A DNA stretch of 64,000 nt from Arthrobacter sp. Soil763 (GTDB lineage Bacteria; Actinomycetota; Actinomycetes; Actinomycetales; Micrococcaceae): NCBI RefSeq assembly GCF_001428365.1, contig NZ_LMSH01000002.1, positions 248,001 through 312,000 on the forward strand, read 5' to 3'. Under the pieces are notes generated by a model, which saw only the letters and a list, made by a program, of their open reading frames with translations, was not told where the DNA came from and searched no databases. Each line of letters begins with the position of its first letter. Positions within the stretch are counted from its first letter, which is position 1. The position numbers and the translations under genes are program-made. Positions 54,865-62,737 of this stretch are shown here, piece after piece.

Positions 54865-54895
54865 TTGACCTTGACGCAGCGTCAAGCTTTAGGCT
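54865..54895 (+). promoter_or_regulatory. MerR-type promoter with 19-bp spacer and operator dyad
   Basis: A -35 box TTGACC (54865-54870) and a -10-like TAGGCT (54890-54895) are 19 bp apart. Between them lies the perfect dyad CTTGACGC-A-GCGTCAAG (54870-54886). This is the classic arrangement in which a MerR-family protein untwists the overlong spacer to activate. The regulator gene starts 41 bp further on, so it probably controls itself. Confidence 0.8.
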
Positions 54896-54936
54896 CGGGG
54901 CAGCGGCCGAGAAATCCGGCGGCGGAAAGGAGCACC

Positions 54937-55689
54937 ATGGACTGGTCCGTGCAGCAGATCGCGAAGCTCGCAGGCACCACGAGCCGGACGCTGCGCCACT
55001 ACGATGCCGTCGGGCTGCTCAAGCCCAGCCGTATCGGGGAGAACGGTTACCGGTACTACGACCAGACAGCATTGCTGCGGCTGCAGCGCATCCTGCTGCT
55101 GCGCGATCTGGGGTTGGGCCTGCCGGCGATCGGCGAGGTCCTTGACCAGGACCAGGAGGCCGGGCGCGCGCTGGCCGCCCACCTCAAATGGCTGCAACAG
55201 GAACATGACAGGCTGGCGCGGCAGATCGCTTCGGTCCAGCACACACTCAAGGAAGTCACAGCAGGGAGGGATCTCATGGCCGAGAAAATGTTCGACGGGT
55301 TCGACCACAACCGGTATAAGGACGAAGTGGAGCAGCGCTGGGGCAAGGACGCGTACGCGCAGGGTGATGCCTGGTGGCGCGGCATGGACGGGGCCGAAAA
55401 GGACGGATGGAAGGAGCGGGCCGCACGGCTGGGCCAGGACTGGATTGCGGCCGCGGAATCCGGCATCGCCCCGGACAGCCCGGAAGCGCAGGACCTCGCA
55501 CGGCGCCACGTCGAATGGCTCGCCGGGATTCCCGGGACCCCCGCAGTCGGCGGGAACGTGAAGGAATACCTGTCCGGCCTGGGCGAGATGTACGTGGCAG
55601 ACCCCCGTTTCGCCGCGAATTACGGCGGGACCGCCGGAGCGACGTTCGTGCGGGACGCGCTGCAGGCCTACGCGGCCAAGCACCTCTAG
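54937..55689 (+). CDS. MerR family regulator with TipAS antibiotic-recognition domain
   Basis: The 250-residue protein has an N-terminal MerR winged helix (WSVQQIAKLAGTTSRTLRHYDAVGLLKPSR then NGYRYYD). A coiled coil near residues 75-110 follows. The TipAS domain runs from about residue 120 (MAEKMFDGFDHNRYKDEVEQRWG). TipAS domains of the Streptomyces TipA type bind thiopeptide or other ligands in a cleft. ATG 54937 has AAAGGAG at 54925-54931. No target gene is adjacent on this strand, so it may act mainly on its own promoter and elsewhere. Confidence 0.92.
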   Translation: MDWSVQQIAKLAGTTSRTLRHYDAVGLLKPSRIGENGYRYYDQTALLRLQRILLLRDLGLGLPAIGEVLDQDQEAGRALAAHLKWLQQEHDRLARQIASVQHTLKEVTAGRDLMAEKMFDGFDHNRYKDEVEQRWGKDAYAQGDAWWRGMDGAEKDGWKERAARLGQDWIAAAESGIAPDSPEAQDLARRHVEWLAGIPGTPAVGGNVKEYLSGLGEMYVADPRFAANYGGTAGATFVRDALQAYAAKHL

Positions 55690-55773
55690 CGGCGGCACTG
55701 CCACGGCAGTGCGCGCGGGGACGGGGACGGCGGGAAAGCGGGACGCCGACGACGCCGCGCCTAAACTTGTCCG

Positions 55774-57411
55774 GTGACTCCCTCTACGCTATTCACGGCC
55801 GGCAATACCCCCGACGCTCCCCGCAGCGATCTCCCGGACCTGCTTCAGGCGCTCGCCGCGGACCTGCGCCGCATCGGCTACACGGTCGACGGTGTCGCGG
55901 AACTTCTTGGGCCGGAGGCCCACGCGGCCCTGGCCCGGGACCAGCTCGTTCCGGCCCTGATCGCCACGGACGCGGCTGCGCAGCTTGGGACGACGACGGC
56001 CGCGCTCGCCGCCGTCGTCCGCCTGTGGCTGCTGGCCGAACCGCAAACCCCCGGCACCCTCGACGCCGCCCTGCCGGGCATCCGCACCGAAGGCCTGCAG
56101 CAGCTGGGCCTCGTGGAGGCGTCCGGGGACGGCCGGATCCAGGCGAAGGTGGACCTGCGGCCCTACGGCTGGGACCCGTCCGTCGATGAGGACGGCACAG
56201 CCAGCGGCGGCGCCGAGCTCTGGGTCGCCAGCGACCTCGCCGCCCACCAGCGCCCGGGCGTCCTGCGCCATGACCACGTGCTGGGGATCGGGCAGGCGTC
56301 CACCACCCTGGTCCAGGTCACGGCACGCCGGCACGTGGCCCGCGCGCTGGACCTCGGCACCGGCTGCGGCATCCAGGCCTTCCACCTGCTGCACCACGCC
56401 GAACACGTCACGGCCACCGATATCTCCGAGCGTGCGCTCGCGTTCACCCGCTTCAACCTGGTCCTCAACGCCGGTGCGCTGCACCTGGATCCCGCGCACC
56501 TGGAGGAGCGGGTGAGCCTGCGGCTGGGCTCCCTGCTGGACCCGGTGGCGGGCCAGGAATTTGACCTAGTCGTCTCCAACCCGCCGTTCGTAATCACACC
56601 GCGCACCGCGGGCGAGGCGGCTGCCGACCAGTTCACCTACCGCGATGGAGGCCTGCCCGGCGATGACATTGTCGACGCCCTGGTCCGCGGGCTGCCCGGC
56701 ATCCTGGCCCCGGGCGGGACGGCCCAGCTGCTGGGCAACTGGGAGATTCCGGCGGGTACCGCGTGGGACGAGCGGCCGCGGACCTGGGTGGCCCCGGAAT
56801 CGGACGCCTGGTTCATCCAGCGCGAGCAGGTCAGCCCCGGGCAGTACGCCGAGACCTGGTTGCAGGACGCCTCCGAGGCCCGCGACCGCCGGCTATACCG
56901 GGACTCGTACGCGGCCTACCTGGCGGACTTCGCCGCCCGGAACGTGGAGGCCATCGGCTTTGGCATGATCTGGCTCCGCCGGCCCGCGCCCGGCGCCCGT
57001 CCGGTACTGTGCCGGTTCGAGGAGATCACCTACCCGATCGAGCAGCCCGTCGGCCCGCACCTGGGCGCCGCCGTCGAACGCGTCGACTGGCTGGCCGGCC
57101 ACGAGCTGGAGCCCGCGCACCTGGTCGTGGCCGACGACGTCACCGAGGAACGGCACCAGCGGCCCGGCGCCGAACATCCGGGCGTCATCCTGCTGCGCCA
57201 GGGTGCTGGCCTGCGCCGCACCAACCTGCTCAGTACCGAGCTGGCCGGCTTCGTGTCAGCGTGCGACGGCGAGCTCGCCGTCGGGCAGATCATCGGTGCC
57301 CTGGACGCGCTGCTGGGCGGCTACGAGGGGTACGACGCCGGGGCGTTCCGCCGCGGGCTCCTCGAGGAGGTCGCCAACCTGGTGCGCGACGGCTTCCTGC
57401 TTCCCGCCTGA
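55774..57411 (+). CDS. Class I SAM-dependent methyltransferase (HemK-like, two-domain)
   Basis: The 545-residue protein has an N-terminal helical domain of ~180 residues (LPDLLQALAADLRRIGYTVDGVAELLG), as in related actinobacterial methyltransferases. The catalytic core then has the SAM motif LDLGTGCGIQAF near residue 190. Its NPPF motif (DLVVSNPPF near 265) points to methylation of an amino group on protein Gln, DNA or RNA. A C-terminal domain of ~180 residues completes the protein. GTG 55774 is the start. The last 156 bp overlap the convergent MFS gene. The target is unknown. Confidence 0.85.
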   Translation: MTPSTLFTAGNTPDAPRSDLPDLLQALAADLRRIGYTVDGVAELLGPEAHAALARDQLVPALIATDAAAQLGTTTAALAAVVRLWLLAEPQTPGTLDAALPGIRTEGLQQLGLVEASGDGRIQAKVDLRPYGWDPSVDEDGTASGGAELWVASDLAAHQRPGVLRHDHVLGIGQASTTLVQVTARRHVARALDLGTGCGIQAFHLLHHAEHVTATDISERALAFTRFNLVLNAGALHLDPAHLEERVSLRLGSLLDPVAGQEFDLVVSNPPFVITPRTAGEAAADQFTYRDGGLPGDDIVDALVRGLPGILAPGGTAQLLGNWEIPAGTAWDERPRTWVAPESDAWFIQREQVSPGQYAETWLQDASEARDRRLYRDSYAAYLADFAARNVEAIGFGMIWLRRPAPGARPVLCRFEEITYPIEQPVGPHLGAAVERVDWLAGHELEPAHLVVADDVTEERHQRPGAEHPGVILLRQGAGLRRTNLLSTELAGFVSACDGELAVGQIIGALDALLGGYEGYDAGAFRRGLLEEVANLVRDGFLLPA

Positions 57412-58740
57412 CGCCGGGACGGGCGACACCGGGGCGGTTGCGGCGGGTGCGGGTGCCGGCATGGGAGCCGCTGCGGGCGAGTCCGCGCGCCCGAACCGCG
57501 GCAGGACGTAGGCGCTGACGGCCAGAGCGACGAGCACCCCGCCCACCCCGGTGGCAAGGAAACTCAGCCGGATCGGCAACAGCGCGCCCAGCAGGCCGCC
57601 GATCGCCAGGGCGGCAATCGAGACGGCGCGGGTCATGCCCCCGATGATCGCCATCGCCTGCCCGCGCCCGCTCTCGGGAACGCGCAGGATCGCAATCGCG
57701 CCGAAGCAGGCGTTCAAGGCTCCGCAGGCCGCGCCCATCGCGGTGTACGCCGCGAAGAGCAGGCCCACGGTCGGCACCAGCGCCATCACGCCCAGGAACG
57801 CCGAAGTCAGCACCATGGAGGCCAAAAGCGCCCGCAACCTCGCCTGCGGCGTGCGGATCCGGCCGGCGAGGGCGGCGCCCGCGGCCATGCCCAGGCCGAA
57901 CGCGGCGGCCAGCAGGCCGTACTCGGTTTCGCTGGCGCCCAGTTCGCCGCGGGCCAGGAAGACTTCCAGCACGTTGGTGGCCTCGCCGACGATGATGAAG
58001 AACAGGGCGCCGAGGACGAGGGCCCAGACCAGGCTGTCCCGCCGGATCAGCCGCAGGCCATCGAGGAGGGCCGGCGCCTCGCGGCCGGCCCGCTCCGCGG
58101 CGGTGCCCCGGCGGGTCCGGATCAGCAGAGCGCCGGCGCCCATGCCCAGGTAGCAGCCGCTTGCGACGGTGAAGACCAGGCCCGAGCCGCCCCAGCCGCT
58201 CAGCAGGCCGCCCGCGGCGGGACCGGCCATGCCGGCGATCATGATGGTGGCCTGCATGGTGCCCACCGCCCGGGGCGTGCGTTCCTCCCCGACGATCCGG
58301 GGCAGCAGCGCCTGCCAGGTCGGTCCTGCGACGGCCTGCGCCGCATCCAGCAGGAAGGTCAGGGCGAACAGCGCGGCGACGGGGTTCTCGAGGTAGTGCA
58401 GCGCGGCGCCCATCCCGCCAACGGCGGCAGCGCTCACGGCCGAGGACCCCACCGCCAGGGTCCGGGAGTCCCGTGTGTCGGCGAGACGGCCGGCCCACGG
58501 CGCGAGCAGCACCAGCGGCAGCGCCGAGCAGGCCAGGTACGCCGCAACGAGCCAGGGGCCGGCCGCGGCGTCCGGCCCAGCCGCGGCCATGTTCTGCAGG
58601 TGCAGCATGATGCTGACGACGACGGCGCCCATTCCCGCCGTCGCCAGGAAGCGGGCGCTGCTGGCGAGCAGGAAGTCGCGGTTGCGCAGCAGCGAGGGGC
58701 CGCGCCCGGTGCCGCGCCACTTGTGAAGTATCTGTTTCAT
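57256..58740 (-). CDS. MFS transporter (enterobactin exporter/EntS-like family)
   Basis: The ~494-residue protein has twelve predicted transmembrane helices and the MFS loop motif (GRLADTRDSRTLAVG, between helices 2 and 3). LDAAQAVAGPTWQALLPRIV is typical of the EntS/MFS_3 group, which exports siderophores or drugs. The C-terminal ~75 residues after LPRFGRAD are Pro/Ala-rich and then read from the antisense of the methyltransferase gene, so this tail is probably not functional. ATG 58740 lies inside a CTGTTT-cat-AAACAG dyad. It is divergent from an ArsR-type regulator, the likely repressor. Confidence 0.85.
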   Translation of the reverse strand: MKQILHKWRGTGRGPSLLRNRDFLLASSARFLATAGMGAVVVSIMLHLQNMAAAGPDAAAGPWLVAAYLACSALPLVLLAPWAGRLADTRDSRTLAVGSSAVSAAAVGGMGAALHYLENPVAALFALTFLLDAAQAVAGPTWQALLPRIVGEERTPRAVGTMQATIMIAGMAGPAAGGLLSGWGGSGLVFTVASGCYLGMGAGALLIRTRRGTAAERAGREAPALLDGLRLIRRDSLVWALVLGALFFIIVGEATNVLEVFLARGELGASETEYGLLAAAFGLGMAAGAALAGRIRTPQARLRALLASMVLTSAFLGVMALVPTVGLLFAAYTAMGAACGALNACFGAIAILRVPESGRGQAMAIIGGMTRAVSIAALAIGGLLGALLPIRLSFLATGVGGVLVALAVSAYVLPRFGRADSPAAAPMPAPAPAATAPVSPVPASGGKQEAVAHQVGDLLEEPAAERPGVVPLVAAQQRVQGTDDLPDGELAVAR

Positions 58741-58790
58741 AAACAGCAAGGTAGCCCCGGCGCGGATCGGGTGTCAAGCATTTGTTTCAG
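58732..58790. promoter_or_regulatory. Candidate operators between MFS gene and ArsR-type gene
   Basis: The dyad CTGTTTCATAAACAG (58732-58746) overlaps the MFS start codon. A related TTTGTTTCAG lies exactly 50 bp away (58781-58790), close to the regulator gene. Both share TGTTTCA. Such paired sites in a divergent regulator/exporter gap are typical of repressor operators. Confidence 0.45.
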
Positions 58791-58819
58791 AGTTTGGGGT
58801 TCGTCGGTAGACTGGAGGA

Positions 58820-59479
58820 GTGAATGCAGAGAACTCGAAGTCAGTTGCCCCGGCTGACGCCGCCGCGCCGGCCGCCAAGCGCAGGCCCCGGCCGGAAAAG
58901 AAGGTCGAGATTACCGACCCCAAGGCGATCCGGGCCCTGGCCCACGCCGCCCGGCTTGAGGTCATCTCCGAGCTCTACTCCACCCAGGTCAGCCGCACGG
59001 CCACCGAGTTGGCGGCCCAGACCGGCCTGACGCCCAGCGCCATGAGCTACCACCTGCGCGCCCTGCAGAAATGGGGCATCGTGGTGCCCGCCGCCACGGC
59101 CGGCGACGCGCGCGAGCGTCGCTGGAAAGCCGCCGGCACCGACTTCACCATCAATTCCGGCGGGGGACTGGCCAGCCCGGAATTTGCCGTGCTCGATCTC
59201 GAGCTCGACGCCTACCGCCGGCGCGTTAAGGCCTACGCCAGGTCGCGCGATGAGCAGCGCCAGCGCGGCGAGGCGGCGGACGGCACCTCGTCGGTGGTGC
59301 TGGCCAGCAACCTGCTGTACCTCACCCCGGCCCAGCGCGCGGAACTGAACCAGCGGCTCTTCGACCTGCTCCGCGACTATGAGCTCGAGGACCCCGACCA
59401 GGTTCCCGACGGCGCCGAGCGGATGGCCACCATGTGGTCGATGATCCCGGATGACCGGGGCGGGCCCGCGGCTCCCTAG
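58820..59479 (+). CDS. ArsR-type winged-helix transcriptional regulator
   Basis: The 219-residue protein has a disordered basic N-terminus. An HTH_20/ArsR-like winged helix follows: ITDPKAIRALAHAARLEVISELY, then TATELAAQTGLTPSAMSYHLRALQKWGIV and a wing ERRWKAA (about residues 31-115). The C-terminal half is helical, probably a dimerisation or sensing domain. No metal-binding Cys cluster is visible. GTG 58820 follows GGAGGA. Its divergent arrangement with the MFS gene suggests control of the exporter. Confidence 0.88.
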   Translation: MNAENSKSVAPADAAAPAAKRRPRPEKKVEITDPKAIRALAHAARLEVISELYSTQVSRTATELAAQTGLTPSAMSYHLRALQKWGIVVPAATAGDARERRWKAAGTDFTINSGGGLASPEFAVLDLELDAYRRRVKAYARSRDEQRQRGEAADGTSSVVLASNLLYLTPAQRAELNQRLFDLLRDYELEDPDQVPDGAERMATMWSMIPDDRGGPAAP

Positions 59480-59525
59480 CGCGCCGGGAAGCCCGGTTGT
59501 CGCCGAGCGGCCGGCCACAGGCAGC

Positions 59526-59566
59526 AAAAAGGCCGGGACGGCGGTGGCCCCGCTCGCCCCGGCCTT
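59526..59566 (-). terminator. Intrinsic terminator downstream of SRPBCC gene
   Basis: AAGGCCGGG (59529-59537) pairs with CCCGGCCTT (59558-59566), and on the minus strand the stem is followed by TTTTT (59526-59530). It ends the SRPBCC transcript, 18 bp past its stop codon, and also separates it from the convergent ArsR-type gene. Confidence 0.75.
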
Positions 59567-59583
59567 CGCGCCGCTGGTCGTCC

Positions 59584-60522
59584 CTAGTGCTGCCCGAGGC
59601 TGCCGCCGGCGGGCGGAAGGGTGCCCGGGCCGCCCTCGGTCCGCGCCCGGCGTTCGGCCTCGCTCGCCGTGTCACTGAGGGCGGTCTCGTCGGAGTCGCC
59701 TTCTGTATCGACCAGGCCGTTCGTCTGGTCGAAGGGTTTGCCGACCGGGCGGGTGTCCGGAGCTCCGGTGGTGCCGGCTGCAGCCTGGGCTGGGCCGGCG
59801 TCGTGCCCGAGGCCCTCGTCGGGGAACACGCTGCCTGTGGTGCCGGTGGGCGGTACTACTGTGGCCGCCCCCGGACGGGGCGGAGCCGCGGCGTCGGCGG
59901 GCACCGTGTCGCCGTCGGAGTTCTTGCTGCCGGAGGCCGCAGCCACGCCGGCGGCCGCGGCGGCCGCGAGGCCGACGCCGGCAATCACCTTGCCGGAGAC
60001 CCCGGCCTTGCCGCTGTCGCCGCGTGAGGCGGCGGCGTCCTCGACGCCGGGGGTTCCGCCCGGTACGCCTCCGCCGACCGTGCCGCGCCACGCGCCGGTC
60101 GCGTAGCCCTCGTCTTCGATAAAGGCCTTGAACCGCTCGAGGTCACCCTCCGCCTGTTTCTCCACGACGTTGAGCTTGTCGCCGATCTTCTCCACCACGC
60201 CCTCGGGCTCGTAGTCGAGGGAAAGCTGTACCGACGTCTGGCCGCCGCCGAGGTCTTCAAACGTCACGGACCCGGCGTTGGTAGCACCCTCGGTCGCCGC
60301 CCAAGCAACCTTCTGGTCGGGCACCTGTTCCAGGATCCGGGCCTGCCACTGCCTGCGAACCCCGGCGATTTCGGCCGTCCACTCGAGCTGCTCGTCACTG
60401 AGCTGCTTGACGCTCTTGACCCCGCCCATGAAGTGGGGGAACTCCTCGAACTGGGTCCACTGGTTATAGGCCACGCTGACGGGAACGTTGACCAGAATGC
60501 GCTTCTCAACCTTGGTGCTCAC
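59584..60522 (-). CDS. SRPBCC family protein with long disordered C-terminal tail
   Basis: Residues 1-140 form a START-like cyclase/dehydrase domain (KRILVNVPVSVAYNQWTQFEEFPHFMGGVKSV, with later VAWAATEGATNAGSVTFEDL). The remaining ~170 residues are Gly/Ala/Pro-rich with an Ala-rich hydrophobic stretch (KVIAGVGLAAAAAAGVAAASG) that could be membrane-associated. It then ends with acidic disordered sequence. GTG 60522 has GGAG upstream. Related short SRPBCC proteins are common next to stress genes in actinobacteria; the ligand is unknown. Motif B lies 49 bp before the start. Confidence 0.8.
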   Translation of the reverse strand: MSTKVEKRILVNVPVSVAYNQWTQFEEFPHFMGGVKSVKQLSDEQLEWTAEIAGVRRQWQARILEQVPDQKVAWAATEGATNAGSVTFEDLGGGQTSVQLSLDYEPEGVVEKIGDKLNVVEKQAEGDLERFKAFIEDEGYATGAWRGTVGGGVPGGTPGVEDAAASRGDSGKAGVSGKVIAGVGLAAAAAAGVAAASGSKNSDGDTVPADAAAPPRPGAATVVPPTGTTGSVFPDEGLGHDAGPAQAAAGTTGAPDTRPVGKPFDQTNGLVDTEGDSDETALSDTASEAERRARTEGGPGTLPPAGGSLGQH

Positions 60523-60570
60523 GATTTCTCCTCTGATTGGATCGGGGATCAACAAGGGGCTGATTATTCA

Positions 60571-60585
60571 TCAGTATGCTTACTG
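60571..60585. promoter_or_regulatory. Motif site B upstream of SRPBCC gene
   Basis: TCAGTATGCTTACTG matches site A (731-745) at 12 of 15 positions and contains the dyad CAGTA/TACTG. It lies 49 bp before the SRPBCC start codon in a short AT-richer patch. Confidence 0.45.
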
Positions 60586-60642
60586 TATCGGCCGGGCCCT
60601 GGCACGGCTAGGGGGCCGACGTTTCGGAATTTTCGGCGCTGC

Positions 60643-61581
60643 TCAGCCCTTCCGGCCTTCCGTGGCCACGCCTTCGATGAAGTGGCGTTGCCCGAAGGCG
60701 AAGAGGATGAGCATGGGCAAGGTGATGAGCAGGGTCGCGACCATGACGAACTGGTAGTCGCCCTGCCCGCCGTTCGTTGGACTGTATTTGGTCATGGCGT
60801 AGGCGATCCCAAGCGGTGCGGTGAAGCCCTCGACCGATCCGGCGTTGAGGTAGATCAGGGCCGACTGGAGGTTGTTCCAGCTGGCCTGGAATTCGAAGAT
60901 GAAGATCACCACCAGGGAGGGGATCGACAGCGGCAGGGCTATCCGGCGGAAGAGGCCGAAGTAGCTGGCGCCGTCGATCCTGGCTGCCTCGAAGAGTTCG
61001 CGGGGCAGGCCGAGGAAGAACTGACGCTGCAGGAAGATGTAGAACGCTGATCCGAAGAGGTTCATGCCGAACAGCGGGATCCACGTTCCCAGGACTCCCA
61101 AGTTTTTCCAAATGAGGTACTGCGGCACCATCGTCACAGCCCCGGGAAGCATCATGGTGGCCAGGACAAGGCCGAAGAGGAAGTTTCGGCCCGGGAAGCG
61201 GAAATAGGCGAACCCGAAGGCGACCATGGCGCTGGAGATCGTCACCAGCGTCGCGGCCAGGACGGCGATCAGGAAACTGTTCGTCACCCAGCTGACCAGC
61301 GGGAGCTGCTCCCAGACCTGGATGTAGTTTTGCGGGGAAAAGGTGCGGGGAATCAGCGAGTTGTCGAAGACCTCCCCGCGTGGTTTGAGGCTGGCGGCGA
61401 TGAGCCAGACCAGCGGATAGAGGAATGCGGCGCTGAACAGCGTCAGAAGCGACCACAGCAGCACCCGGCCCGCTTTGCTCCGTGGGGAGAGCCGCTTGCG
61501 CCGTGGGCGCGGCGGTTCGTCCGCCGGCCGGGTATCGGTCCGGGGTTCAACCCCGGCCGCCTGGGTCCGTGTCGTTGCCAT
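60643..61581 (-). CDS. Carbohydrate ABC transporter permease (MalG-like)
   Basis: The 312-residue protein has a basic N-terminus, then six transmembrane helices. The coupling motif EAARIDGASYFGLFRRIALPLSIPSL contacts the ATPase. It belongs to the CUT1 sugar permeases. Its ATG overlaps the stop of the other permease by one base, so both are translated together. The ATPase, usually a shared MsiK-type protein in actinobacteria, is not in the window. Which sugar is taken up cannot be told. Confidence 0.92.
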   Translation of the reverse strand: MATTRTQAAGVEPRTDTRPADEPPRPRRKRLSPRSKAGRVLLWSLLTLFSAAFLYPLVWLIAASLKPRGEVFDNSLIPRTFSPQNYIQVWEQLPLVSWVTNSFLIAVLAATLVTISSAMVAFGFAYFRFPGRNFLFGLVLATMMLPGAVTMVPQYLIWKNLGVLGTWIPLFGMNLFGSAFYIFLQRQFFLGLPRELFEAARIDGASYFGLFRRIALPLSIPSLVVIFIFEFQASWNNLQSALIYLNAGSVEGFTAPLGIAYAMTKYSPTNGGQGDYQFVMVATLLITLPMLILFAFGQRHFIEGVATEGRKG

Positions 61582-62546
61582 CAGCGCTTTTCCCCCTCGT
61601 AGTAGACGAACTTGTTGCCGATCCGGACCTGAAGGAGGCTGATCAGCAGGATCAGGACAAAAAGGACCCAGGCCATGGCTGAGGCGAAGCCGAAATTGAA
61701 TTCACGGAAGGCCTGCTGGAACAGGTAGATACCGTAGAACAGGGATGCCTCGGGCGAAGTGCTGGTCTGGTCGCGCCAAAACAACAAATAGGCCTGGTCG
61801 AAGACCTGCAGGGCGGCGATGGTCAGGACGATGACGTTGAAGAAGATGGCGCCGGAGATCATCGGGACCGTGATGGAGAAGAACTTCCGCACGGGGCCTG
61901 CGCCGTCGAGGGCAGCCACCTCATAGAGATCCTTCGGAACGCTCTTGAGGGCCGCAAGGAAGATGACCATCGTTCCGCTCACCCCCCAGAGTGTCATCAG
62001 CACGATGGAGGGTTTCACCCAGGCCGGGTCGATGAGCCATTGCGGGCCGGTGATTCCGAAGAAGCGGAGGGCCTGGTTGATGGCGCCGGTATTGCCGTTC
62101 AACAACAGCAGGAATACCGCGGCGGTGGCGACCGAGGGCGTCATCTTGGGAAGGTAGTAGACGGTGCGGAAGAACCCGGCCCCGCGGCCGACTTGGTTCA
62201 GCAGCAGGGCAAGACCGAGCGCCACGCAGATTTCCAGTGGCACGGCCATGACGGCGTAAAACAGGGTATTGGCCAGTGACGCGGCCACCTTGGGGTCGTC
62301 GAAAAGCAATGCGTAGTTCGTGGTGCCGGCCGGTTTGGCGACGTTGGTGGCGAGGTTGTAGCGGCTGAACGAGATCACCAGGCTGTAGACCATCGCGCCG
62401 AGCATAAAGACCAGAAACCCGACGATCCACGGGGAAATGAACAGGTAGCCGGCCACTGCTTCCCGGCGGTTGTACTTCTTGTTAGGTCGGCGCTGGCTCC
62501 GGCCCGACTTGCGCGGTGCGGCATCGGCCGCCGGCTCTGTTTTCAA
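61581..62546 (-). CDS. Carbohydrate ABC transporter permease (MalF-like)
   Basis: The 321-residue partner permease has a basic cytoplasmic N-terminus. Six transmembrane helices follow, starting with AGYLFISPWIVGFLVFMLG. The coupling motif is EVAALDGAGPVRKFFSITVPMI. It is first in the minus-strand operon, divergent from the solute-binding protein gene, an uncommon split of a CUT1 system into two transcripts. Site C lies 100 bp upstream. Confidence 0.92.
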   Translation of the reverse strand: MKTEPAADAAPRKSGRSQRRPNKKYNRREAVAGYLFISPWIVGFLVFMLGAMVYSLVISFSRYNLATNVAKPAGTTNYALLFDDPKVAASLANTLFYAVMAVPLEICVALGLALLLNQVGRGAGFFRTVYYLPKMTPSVATAAVFLLLLNGNTGAINQALRFFGITGPQWLIDPAWVKPSIVLMTLWGVSGTMVIFLAALKSVPKDLYEVAALDGAGPVRKFFSITVPMISGAIFFNVIVLTIAALQVFDQAYLLFWRDQTSTSPEASLFYGIYLFQQAFREFNFGFASAMAWVLFVLILLISLLQVRIGNKFVYYEGEKR

Positions 62547-62645
62547 GGCACCCCCACTTTCGATCGCTGCAGGGGCCGCCGCCGTCGCGGAGGACGCGCC
62601 CCGCTGGCCACTTGCGCCCCTCGTCCCACTCCGTTAGTTTTCGAT

Positions 62646-62660
62646 TTAGCAAGCTTACTT
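62646..62660. promoter_or_regulatory. Motif site C in the sugar transporter intergenic region
   Basis: TTAGCAAGCTTACTT matches site B at 11 of 15 positions. It is flanked by two copies of TCG(A)TTTAGC (62641-62650 and near 62677-62685). These may be operators for a sugar-responsive repressor that controls both divergent transcripts. Confidence 0.4.
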
Positions 62661-62737
62661 ACAGTCTGGCAGTAAAGAATCGTTTAGCCGAGGGCTTTCT
62701 TGGCGGCGACATAAAGTTCGAGTGCAGGAGGATGCAG

